In this document: positions 25,301 to 34,739 of the stretch, one piece after another | How positions within the stretch are numbered: the first letter of the stretch is position 1 | How the letters are laid out: each line of letters begins with the position of its first letter | Assembly (NCBI RefSeq): GCF_021869535.1 | Contig: NW_026262738.1 | Span: 124,001-188,000 of the forward strand | DNA: 64,000 nt | DNA from: Mytilus californianus | Lineage: Eukaryota; Mollusca; Bivalvia; Mytilida; Mytilidae | Reading direction: 5' to 3' | Program-made: the position numbers and the translations under genes | Notes under the pieces: model-generated | Database searches by the model: none | What the model was told of the DNA's origin: nothing | Seen by the model: only the letters and a program-made list of their open reading frames with translations

Positions 25301-26250
25301 GTACAAAATTCAATGGCGGTCAATAATTTCCATTAAAAAAAAGAAATGATTGCTTTCTTATTTAACTAAAACAAAAGTTTATGCATATTTATTCTTCAAT
25401 TATTCACATTTTATACAAAATTACTTATCTAAAGGCATTTATAATGTCATTATGACTGATTGCAATTGACGTTGCATTATTTCTGATATAAAAGAAGAAA
25501 TATTTGCATTTTTAAGCAACACGAAAACAAATTGAGTATCTTTTCCCTTAAATTCAGCATATTTTATGAAAAACAACTAATCCTGATGTACAAAAAATAC
25601 TTAAATCTAATGGCGGTTCATAATAACTATCAAAATAAAGAAATCATTACATTCGTATTTAACAAAAACAAGTTGATGCATATTTATTCTTCAATTATCC
25701 ACATTTTATACAAAATTACTTATTCAAAGGCATTGATAATGACTGATTGCAATTGACGTTGCATTATTTCTGATATAAAAGAAGAAATATTTGCATTTTT
25801 AAGCAAAGCGAACAAAAGTTTAGTATTTTGTCCCTTAAATTCAGTATTTTTTATGAAAAACAACTATTCCTGATGTACAAAAAGTACGGAAAACAAATGG
25901 CGGTTCATTATTTCTATCAAAATAAAGAAATCATTGCATTCATATTCAATACAAGCAAACATTTAGGCCTTATATATTTAAAATTCTCATAAAAAATCTT
26001 ATCTTGAGGCCTTTGAAATAACAAGTTACAAAAAACATTGCATTATCTTTTATCAAAAGAAGAAAAATTGGTAATTTTAAATAATGCGAAGACAATTTTG
26101 GTATATTTTCTCTGATATTCTTTTACTTTTATGAAAAAAAAACCAATCCTAAACTATAAAAAATATAAAAATCCAATGGCGGTCAATAACTTTCATTACA
26201 ATAAAGAAATGATTGCATTCTCTATCAAAATAAGAGAATATGAAGTAATA
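16321..26250 (+). repeat. E3 satellite array: ~287-bp monomers in alternating A/B pairs
   Basis: Heads of the form 'atgaaaaacaaccaatcctg' recur about every 285-293 bp. They alternate between A ('tgaactacaaaa' or 'tgagctac') and B ('tgatgtacaaaaagtactg'), so the basic period is a ~575-bp dimer, with about 34 monomers in all. Alternation breaks near 18420-18712, where two B-type heads follow each other. Larger near-identical blocks exist: 17.29-19.29 kb repeats at 19.29-21.29 kb (offset ~2,003 bp), and 22.03-23.16 kb repeats at 23.17-24.1 kb (offset 1,142 bp). All short frames here, including an identical 64-codon frame at 22025 and 23167, are shadows of the satellite. Confidence 0.95.
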
Positions 26251-26399
26251 CATATAATGCGTGAGAAGTAATTTATATATATATTTTTTTATGTGTTATT
26301 GCGACCAAGTTGATTACAAAATTAACCAGTAAAGGTGTCTTCGTAGAGGTCCGCGTTTATCGAATGTAAATACTTTGGAGTACGTTTTACATAAGAATT

Positions 26400-26595
26400 T
26401 TAACTATATACGTATCCGTCCGATCCGTGCATATAATTACTTTACTGATCGATCGCTGACCGTTGTCACGGTAACTCTCACATAGCTTATTTGACGTATC
26501 TGACGGATTCTATGGGTCATCGATCACCGATCCGTCATCGATCAGTCAAACATCCGGCACCGATCATTCACCGATCAGTCAAGTTCACGTCAAAC
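26400..26595 (+). repeat. E3 right subterminal repeat cluster
   Basis: Words gatcaccgatccgtc, atcgatcagtcaaac and accgatcagtcaag, sharing strand and sequence with the left cluster. Confidence 0.8.
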
Positions 26596-26621
26596 AGTAA
26601 CGCCTAAGGTTGCAGGTACTG
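26596..26621 (-). repeat. E3 right terminal inverted repeat (26 bp)
   Basis: Starts AGTAACGCCTAAGG and ends GCAGGTACTG, then TA. It is the inverted partner of 15855-15880. Confidence 0.9.
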
Positions 26622-26904
26622 TAGCTTAGTTTAATTGAAAATAAAAATATCGTTGAAGAGAACTACATGTCCGTGTTAAATTCGCCTCAGTTTGTTAATT
26701 TAAGTTTGACATCTAACTTCTTAATCCGCAATCCACATTTATCCGACAACCTTGTATATTGTATTTTCTTGATGGAATACCTTCATGTACATGTGACCAT
26801 CAGAAACTTAGACAAATATGATATTTGTAATAGTATTTATGACCTAAAACCCAAATGAATGAAAATATCTAAGCAGAATATGAATTTGCTAAAATAGCGA
26901 AGAA

Positions 26905-27408
26905 TTATAATCTAGCATAGATCAACATTGGAGAATAGGCTAAATGTTCATCAAAATGTATAGCTTCATGTGTCATGATTTGTCTTAAATCTACATATGG
27001 GCATTTTAAAATGACATGAAGTTCATCTTCAATAGTAGAGCTACAGTAAAAACATGCCCTCTCGTGGACTTCTTTTCTTTCATACCTTCCAGTTTCTATT
27101 TTTAGTGGAGCTACCCCACATATAAATTTTGGAAAAGCACCTCTGTTTTTAAGTGACAGAATATTTTTCAAATAATTTTCAGTGCAATGATTATTCTTGA
27201 ATAATTTGCAAGTCCTCAATAAACTTCCCTCTGCATATTCAGCAACTCTTATACCCCAGTTTGAATTAAATTTATTAAATACATCTTCCTCAATTTGTTT
27301 AATACTATTTTTGTTCAATACATTTAATTCAAAATTACAATATTGCTCATAATTATATAATTTTAACATCTCTATAACTCTCAAGCTCCAAGTCTGTTTG
27401 CATGACAA
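26905..27408 (-). pseudogene. LINE-C C-terminal fragment with CCHC-like finger
   Basis: A 167-codon open frame with no ATG-initiated upstream continuation. It reads GAFPKFICGVAPLKIETGRY, then ERACFYCSSTIEDELHV and ILKCPYVDLRQI. The CGVAPLxIETGRY signature plus C-x2-C...H-x4-C is the typical C-terminal zinc-binding tail of a class of invertebrate LINE polyproteins, after the reverse transcriptase. The reverse transcriptase itself is absent. It lies between E3 and the right end of E2, so it was probably captured in E2 or inserted there as a 5'-truncated copy. A related short scrap sits at 41081-41150. Confidence 0.78.
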
Positions 27409-27824
27409 TTTTTAACAAACAGTTGTTCAACAGTATATTTTTTTTAGCCCATTGTTAACTTGTCCGCGGCATCTCGCTCAGTTGAATAGAAATTAAAATT
27501 TTAACTGTTATGTCGTAGAAATGTCATCATGTAATTGTTTGTACGTAGAACATGTATCGTCACTAGTATATTAAAATGTGTCAGTCCAAGCCAAGACTCA
27601 CTAAATAAACACGAAAAATTAACAAACGATAAATAAATTTTACACAAAAAAGTCGTGAATCTGAATATACGTTATGTACGATGCAGTTAATTAAGAGTGC
27701 ACAAGAAAGTAAGTAAGAATGTAAATTTAATTTAAAGTCGGAACATATATACACTATAACAGATAAAATATTAGCTTTGATGAACTCTATAACCGACTAT
27801 CATATACAAATGTAAAAACCACAA
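27409..27824. other. E2 right interior, no gene seen
   Basis: AT-rich; frames are short and unrecognised. Confidence 0.45.
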
Positions 27825-28119
27825 TGAATGAACGATACACGATTAGAGATGAACGATTGACGAATGCACATACACGGTTAATAAGCCTGAATGATTGATG
27901 AACGCACGATACACAGTTAAGAATGAATGATTGATGAGCGCACGTTACACGATTAAGAATGAATGATTGATGAGCGCACGTTACACGGTTAAGAATGAAT
28001 GAACGATGAACGCACGTTACACGGAAAACACACGGAATGATGAATGATGATCACACGATTGGTACACGCACGATACACGCACGCAACACGCACGATACAC
28101 GATGAACGCATGGAAAAAT
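27825..28119 (+). repeat. E2 right subterminal minisatellite
   Basis: Words gaatgattgatgagcgcac, gttacacggttaag and cacgatacacgcacg, on the same strand as the left cluster. It ends at the right TIR. Confidence 0.88.
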
Positions 28120-28145
28120 GGTCAGTTTGAATTTTAGAAGGTCTG
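28120..28145 (-). repeat. E2 right terminal inverted repeat (26 bp)
   Basis: Starts GGTCAGTTTGAATTTTAG and ends AAGGTCTG, followed by TA. Confidence 0.9.
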
Positions 28146-28147
28146 TA

Positions 28148-29640
28148 ACTTTTCTCAAAATCTTTTAAACCCAAGAACATGATATCTCACTCCTTTCCAA
28201 AAAAAAAAAAACAACACAAAAACAAAAAAACAAAACTGATTAGGGTTCTACAAACACTTCATAGATGTCATTATATTTCGGCACGTCATACATTCACATG
28301 TGTGGAAAAATAAATGCATTAATAAAATAACATCCAAGAAATTAAAAATTGATACTAATTGTGCCCTCAAATCGACTGCTACTTTGTTACATACATGTAT
28401 GTAGATAAAGTCAAGTTTAATCCAAAAAAATCTCAAAGTCAGAAAGAAAAATATCTTTCTGTTTAAGGAATCTTTATATTTACGGTCACATATTGAGGAT
28501 GCCCTCATTATCCTGTTCCTCCGTAACGCACTTTTCAGTTACACATGTAGTACATTCATATTCATGTGGGCTTGACATTGGGGATACTAGTAAAATTGAA
28601 AATAGAAACTCATATCTGGATCTGAATGTATTCAAAGTAATATAAAACAAATTGTTTGATTCCACTGCATTTTGGTATTGATATCGAAATTAACAGTCGA
28701 TTGGTTGAGACTATATCTTACGTCACGTTGAACAAAACTTCATATTCCCCTCTGAGTATCATATTACCCTCTGAACGTCGGGACTTCCTTGTGCAACGTT
28801 ACGCATGGTAAATGTGTTACTGTATAACATTTTGAACGTTTTTTGGAGATAGTATAACAATTATTTCGTTTTCAAAATTATCTCAGATAAAAGAATAGAA
28901 AGAATAAATCAGGACACTAAGTACACATTTGAGAGTACTCGCAGTTACTGACAGCTAGTTCAAAGCCAATAACAACTAATGAAAAAATCATGTTTCTAAC
29001 TAAAATACTAAAATATCAATCAGTACACATCCAACATCAAATGGATTTAGTGTAAAGACGTCATTGACAGTTAGAGAAAAACATGACCTTGTGCAATGCC
29101 AAAATAAAGGATCGACAGATTGTAGTACCGTTAAAGTGCATATGTGTATAACAAAACTATTAGTATGATTACATTTACTGATAAAATGATCAATATTTAT
29201 ACCAATAAAAACAATATTCAAAGATCGAATTACAGTGTTGGTAACCTTTTAGAATAAGTTTATTGAAAGGATTGATGTTTACCCGGATTGTATATAAATG
29301 TACGGGCTCGGTAAACAACATCACCGTAAAATGTAACCGTGTTAATGTGATATGAATATCATAATGGTCCCTGCTTTGAACTAGACCTACATTTTAATTT
29401 GCTTGTTCACAGTGTATTAAACAAAAGTCATTAGACATTTTAAAGACATGCCACCCTACACGAACACATTATTCTGACTCAGAACTGTCGTCTCTGTTCT
29501 TATTCCTAGATGACGCACACGCAGGGGAGAAGCAGCATGTACAAATTGTCAAGTCCTTCGTTTAATCTTCTGGGGACCAAACCAACGACCTCTCACACCT
29601 TTGGCAAACACCCTATCACAAGACAATTAAGATGGTAATT
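28148..29640. other. Non-coding stretch; weak tRNA-like head near its end
   Basis: No gene seen. The minus strand of about 29560-29640 reads tagggtgtttgccaaagg, then gtcgttggtttggtcc. This resembles a degenerate tRNA-derived SINE head, with a B box in which GGTTCGATCC has become GGTTTGGTCC. Confidence 0.4.
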
Positions 29641-29671
29641 TATGGAACGCCATGACAGCCTTATGTTGATG

Positions 29672-29985
29672 AACAACATTATATGCAGTGGTCACAGCAT
29701 TATATGCAGTCGTGACAGCATTATCTGCAGTGGTCACAACATTATATACAGTATTCATAGCATTATATGCCGTCGTGACAGCATTATATGCAGTGGTTAC
29801 AACAGTACATGCGGTAGTTACAACATTATATACAGTGATCACAACAGTATAATTTTATGTAGTCGTCACAACATCAAATGCAGTCGTGAAAACATTAGAA
29901 TGTATATACAGTTGTCACAACATTATATGCAGTGGTCGGAACATTACATGCAGTGGTTACAACGTTATACATGTTTTGTTGGTGA
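29672..29985 (+). repeat. 21-bp minisatellite, about 14 units
   Basis: Units of acagcattatatgcagtcgt and variants (tggtcacaacattatatac). Open frames on both strands result from the 21-bp (7-codon) period. Confidence 0.92.
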
Positions 29986-30766
29986 AGGTGATGATCAGTG
30001 ATAGTGATGGTGGCGGTTGAAATTCGGTAAATTTCGTAAAATTATTCTGACCTTGCCGAAACCGGTCATTAATTGATAATGTGACGCAAAAAACGGAATA
30101 GGTATTGAAGATATTTAATTAAGGCAATTCGATTGAAAACGGTATTAGTGAAAAATAACACCTGATATTGCTTGCAAATTAGACAGACATTATTTTGTAA
30201 ATTTTTGGGTAATTCATCCCGTTCCAAAAAATGAACTAAAACAAAATTAAAAAAAAAAAAAAAAAAAAAAAACGGACATGGATACGCGACAAGACAACCA
30301 TTGACAGCAGATTCTATGGACAATAATATTTTGCGTACAAAACACTATGATCCACTCAGTGTACGTTGTCTCATTCCTTTCATATTTATACGAAAAAAGG
30401 AAATGTGGATGTCCTTCAATGAGACAGCAACTCAACTACAAAGATAACTGTACAACACCAATAGTCGTACTGTTGGCAACAATAGACACTTATCTATACA
30501 ATATATATAGAACTCTGAATTGAAATGTACAACGAATTTATTCTACGGTAGGGGAATTTTTAGAGTCTTTTAATCTTACTTCTTTTATCAGTATCATCAT
30601 CGCTTTATGTTAACTTTATACTTATAGTACTTAATAGAAGAACATACATAATAACGCATTTTTGAACATTTAACTCCAAAATAAACATCTTCAGATTACT
30701 CGGGACTGCAATTTAGATACATCTTTACCGAATATTTTTCAGGATGAACCAAACTTCTGTCGGATG
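29986..30766. other. Non-coding stretch with poly-A tract
   Basis: No gene seen. A run of 24 A at 30249-30272 could be a retroposon tail. The frames through it are low complexity. Confidence 0.5.
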
Positions 30767-30954
30767 TAAGGGACCGTTCAATATTTATCAGATGGATGGG
30801 CCGGTGCAACATGGGGTGGGGCAAGCACTTTTTTTGTGGAAATATTTGGATGGGAGAGAACTTTTTTTTACATGTATAGTGTATGGCCAGAACTTATTTT
30901 ATAGTAACAATTTTGCTATCAATTTAATCGGTGTGTAGGAAATTTCTTTTGCAG

Positions 30955-31797
30955 GCAACCAGAACATAAAAGACATGGTCTCAAAAAACTGGTAGCTTGG
31001 TTCATTTCTGTCAATTTTAAGGATTTAATTAAAGAATACAAAAGCTAGAATTTTCTATTCGGACTAATTTCAGATAGTCACTTTTAAAAGTTTATATAAA
31101 TTTTCAAAACCACTTGGATTTTCATATCAAATGTATTTTGACCTTATAGAATACCAGGTTGTTTGATAGTTTGGTGTATTGCTGTAAAATTTATGGATTT
31201 TATTAGTAAGTAAGAAAAGAAAGCTAACATTTTCAGTTTAGGCTAAATTCAGATAGTCACCTTTAAAATTTTTTATAACTTTTTCAATTCAAATGGATTT
31301 TCATAAAACTCTACACCTATCTCATTCATATATTGATCTTACAAAATGCCAGGTTGTTTGGTAGTTTTGGTGTATTGCTGTCATTTTTATGGATCTAATA
31401 AATAGGTTAAAAAAAGCTTAAATGTTCAATTTAGACTAAATTCAGATAGTCATCTTTAAAAATTGGTATAAAGTTACTTTTCAAATCAACTTGGATTTTT
31501 TATATAGCTCTACAACTATCTCATTAACATATTGATCTTACAGAATACCAGGTTGTTTGGTACTTTGGTTTATTGTTGTCATTTTTATGGATTTAGTTAA
31601 TAGGTAAAAGAAGCTACAATTTTCAGTTTAGGCTAAATTCAGATAGTCATCTTTAAAAATTGGTGTAACGTTTCCAAATCAACTTTGATTTTCATAAAAC
31701 TCTACAGCCATCTCATTTATATATTGATCTTACAGAATGCCAAGTTGTTTGGTAGTTTGGTGTTCATGTACATGTATTGCTGACAAATTTAGGGATT
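30955..31797 (+). repeat. ~197-bp tandem array, about 4-5 units
   Basis: The marker 'ccaggttgtttg' recurs at about 31154, 31348 and 31549, and as ccaagttgtttgg at about 31740. An older unit starts near 30955. Each unit has 'ttcagatagtca' and 'tttatggatt'. The array resumes after the nested insert ('gatttaattaataggtaaa' at 31957). Confidence 0.88.
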
Positions 31798-31955
31798 CAG
31801 TGGCGGATCCAGACATTTTCATAAGAGGGGGCCCCCTGACTGCTTAAGAGGGGGCCCGATCAAGTCATGCTTCAGTGATTTCCTATATAAGCAACTAAAT
31901 TTTTCCCATAAAAATGAGGGCCCGGGCACCCTCCCTCCCCCTAAATCCGCCTTTG
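31798..31955. mobile_element. CAGTGGCGG-type small element, copy 2
   Basis: Begins CAGTGGCGGATCC and ends CTAAATCCGCCTTTG, with G- and C-rich blocks inside. It interrupts a unit of the 197-bp array: 'tttagggatt' before and 'agatttaattaatagg' after are the two halves of the array motif ggatttaattaatagg. This suggests a short duplication of about 5 bp (ggatt/agatt). It is hAT-like by its ends, with low certainty. Confidence 0.7.
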
Positions 31956-32354
31956 AGATTTAATTAATAGGTAAAAAAGCTGCATCAAAGTCAAAAACAT
32001 GTCTGCCTAAATTTCTTTAAAAAGACCATAATTTCTTTCTTGAAAAGTAGAATAGATAAAGGGACATTGTATATTTGAAATATAAGCAAAACTATTATTA
32101 AGACAATAATTGGTAATTCAGCATACGGTTATATGTTTACTAGTCTAAGAGTTATTGTCCCTTATTTTAAATTATTCCCTTTATTTTAAAATAATATGGT
32201 ATTTTGAAAATTGAATACAAATTGGATAGTTAGTTAATGGTTTTTTGATTGTTAACAATAGTTTGAATAAATCTTTATGTCCTAGGGTCACAAAAGGGGA
32301 AAATAGTGGTGACCCTCAATTATTTAATAGAACAAAGACGTAAGAAGAGATACA

Positions 32355-32590
32355 TTAAAGGCAACAGTAGTATACCGCTGTTCAAAACCCATAAATCGAT
32401 AGAGAAAAGCATCAAATATAAGAGGAGAACAACGACACAACAAAAACACAACATTAAAATGTAACACACACAGAAACGAACTATAATATAACAATGGCCA
32501 TTTTCCTGACTTGGTACAGGACATTTTAAGAAAAAAATGGTGGGTTGAACCTGGTTTTGTGGCATGCCAAACCTCCTAAGATGACCTCAG
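32355..32590 (+). repeat. Dispersed mussel repeat
   Basis: Contains 'ggcaacagtagtataccgct', 'ttttcctgacttggtacagg' and 'ggtgggttgaacctggtttt', which I recall as a common interspersed sequence in mussels. Related 3' ends occur at 63905-63970 and, diverged, at 43615-43770. Frames here are not coding. Confidence 0.7.
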
Positions 32591-32816
32591 ATTTCAGCAA
32601 AATATAAACTAAGTACATTTAATAGTATGGTTAATATTTCTTCATATGTTTTATGACTTGCATGAATATTGTTAGCACTTCTTAAGCCTCTATGAAAGGC
32701 TGGCTGATATAGTATGCTATTACTTATGTCTTGAGATTTAATTGTGATATTGTATCTGAGGTTGCACATATAAAATCAAATCTATACATGTATATTCATA
32801 CTGGTTTTAAAATTAA

Positions 32817-32841
32817 TAAAATTTATGTTTCTGATACACAC

Positions 32842-32877
<36 letters not shown>

Positions 32878-32902
32878 GTGTGTATCAGAAACATAAATTT
32901 TA
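32817..32902. repeat. Perfect 86-bp palindrome with (TA)n centre
   Basis: The 32-bp arms, 'taaaatttatg' through 'cacacataaata' and the exact reverse complement, flank (TA)11. The whole 86 bp is self-complementary. Confidence 0.92.
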
Positions 32903-33192
32903 TATATATATATATGTGGAATTAACTAGCACATTTTGAATTTTGTATTTATACACCAAAGTCTATTCTTTGATTTCCAGACAAAATTATGCAAATATTA
33001 AAATAGTAAAAGAACCTCAATCACTTTTGATTGTCTTTAAGTTTTAGAGGGGCAAGGATTCTTTTTATAGTTTATTTTAGATGGGCAAGGACTTTTTTGC
33101 AGAATTATAAAGGATGGGCATTAACTTTTTTAATGAAATAATATTAAGAATGCACCGGCCCATCCATCTGGTAAATATTTAACGGTCCCTAA

Positions 33193-33900
33193 ACAATGTA
33201 TTGTATTTTGAAAAAAATAAATTGATTGATTGATGTGTGTTGGTTAGCGATGTCATTCGAAATAAAGTTTACTAAAACATATAAGATTTGCCGGGAATAC
33301 TGTTTTAAAAATGCCTTTAGTAGCAAAATTAAGTACAAAATAACTATTTTATGAATGAAAATATTTTTTTAAGTATACAATTCGGACTGTACAATATACA
33401 AAAATCCAACAAGTTCGCCAATTTTCCGATATTTACCCCGTGTGTAAAACATATACAGGAGAAAAGAGTCCAACGTCTTAAACAGAAACAATTAAAATCT
33501 ACCAGTAGCAGTCAATTTTCCAATTAACGAAATATATTCAGATATGACATTTGTCAACTTCTGGCATAGCTACGGAACCGTAGCTCTTACACCTAAGAGC
33601 TACGGTTCCACAGCTACTTCTGACGAAGATCCTCAAATGGGATATGGAAATAATGTTGTGGCAAAAATAACTGAAATCCCTGGACTATAGCAACATAATG
33701 TAGCGTTATTCAATTCGATTCAAAACTTTTTTATCATACAAATCTACAAATATGATTTTTGACAAAATGTTATTGTCATGGCAAATAATCGTATGAAATA
33801 CATCAGTTTGAAATTAATGTCATTACCTGTTTACCTTTTGTATAAAACATTTGTAAAATTATGATAACTATTTTTGTATAAACTTTATTAAACAACATTT
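33193..33900. other. Non-coding stretch with a strong hairpin
   Basis: No gene. ggaaccgtagctctta (33574-33589) and taagagctacggttcc (33594-33609) form a 16-bp perfect stem with a cacc loop. Flanking tagctac/cagcta extend it imperfectly to 33567-33616. Confidence 0.7.
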
Positions 33901-33904
33901 CATT

Positions 33905-34730
33905 TCATTTGGAACCATAAACTCAGAACAGGATCAAACACTCATTTCTCAAAGAACAAGAATTCGTGATCTGGAAAATGACGCCAAACATTCACACTGT
34001 CCTCTTAACTTTTAACGAACATATAAAATGCCAAGCTAAGGTGACGCATCTGAGGACAATTCTAAACATCAAAACACAAACTTGTCTGGGCCTCCTCATT
34101 CTGACTAAAGATATAGGAATGATACAAGTCCTCATTGGACACACCAACACATAGACAGTTATTAGAGACAAGAGCTTCCGAAAACTAGATTGCGCGTCTT
34201 AGAGAATCAAATTGTTCAAACCATTAGCATTATCACTACTCAGATAACTCAGATGTCTCTACAGAACAGATCTACAGGATACTATTATCCTCATATGCAG
34301 CACAACCCACAGATAACTCCTTGTCTGCCTCATCAACCAGTGCGATTCTTGCCTTCTTGGAACACACATCCATCAGATACCCAACATCATGGTCCTACAC
34401 AATTTCCCAACCATTTAGGACTAATTCATCATCAATTACAAAGTCCATACCAGAACCAATTTCATCATCTAGCAACAGGATATCCAGTTATTCCTAAATA
34501 AACCTTTATTCCACAACCTATGCCACGTTATCACATCGAGGACCAGACATCCATGGATACATAAGGACACCCCACATGTCAACAGCACCACATTTTATTC
34601 CACACCCTCATACATATCATCCTTACACGAGTAGAACACAACCAACAACAGCACAATATCAATAAGTTTTCCGTCAGTAGTCATATAGACCTACAGCTAA
34701 TTCAACCCACAAACAAGGATTGCAAAAAAC
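33905..34730 (+). pseudogene. Decayed reading frame, possible LINE ORF1-like protein
   Basis: The plus strand gives a coiled-coil-like segment (QDQTLISQRTRIRDLENDAK), then after frame changes LRVLENQIVQTISIITTQ. A Gln/His/Pro-rich region then ends in TGYPVIPK (34190-34501). Low-complexity coding continues to about 34690, with stops. A coiled coil followed by a Q/P/H-rich tail fits several LINE ORF1 or gag-like proteins, but I recognise no RNA-binding domain. It is on the strand opposite to the neighbouring reverse transcriptase, so the two are not one element. Function is not assigned. Confidence 0.4.
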
Positions 34731-34739
34731 TTACCACAG

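Larger units (their letters stand above)
15855..26621. mobile_element. Element E3: TA-flanked, 26-bp CAG-TIR satellite carrier (10,767 bp) nested in E2
   Basis: The left end CAGTACTTGCAACCTTG at 15855 is inverted relative to the right end, which finishes AAGGTTGCAGGTACTG at 26621. The 26-bp ends match at 24 positions, with TA at 15853-15854 and 26622-26623. Just inside both ends are clusters of cgatcagtc/atccgtcagac words; the same 'accgatcagtcaagttc' block is in direct orientation at both ends (15916 and 26569). The core is a ~10-kb array of ~287-bp monomers. It lies wholly within E2, so it inserted later. No transposase was seen. Confidence 0.9.
11394..28145. mobile_element. Element E2: TA-flanked, 26-bp CAG-TIR element (16,752 bp) containing E3
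   Basis: Left end CAGACCTTCTAAATTTC at 11394; right end GAATTTTAGAAGGTCTG at 28145. The 26-bp ends are inverted copies with one mismatch. TA lies immediately outside both (11392-11393 and 28146-28147). A cacgatacacgcacg/gaatgatgaac minisatellite lies directly inside each TIR on the same strand, as in E1. Without nested element E3 the element would be about 5.98 kb, close to E1. The interior holds smaller repeats and a LINE C-terminal fragment, but no transposase I can recognise. Tc1/mariner affinity is inferred from the TA duplication and CAG terminus. Confidence 0.88.
30770..33189. mobile_element. PIF/Harbinger-like non-autonomous element (2,420 bp)
   Basis: Left end GGGACCGTTCAATATTTATC at 30770; right end ATATTTAACGGTCCC at 33189. 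The 39-bp ends are inverted copies with two mismatches, flanked by TAA at 30767-30769 and 33190-33192. GGG...CCC ends with a 3-bp TWA-type duplication are the PIF/Harbinger hallmark. Inside are a ~197-bp tandem array, a nested CAGTGGCGG-type element, a dispersed mussel repeat and a large palindrome. No transposase or Myb-like gene was seen. Confidence 0.85.
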
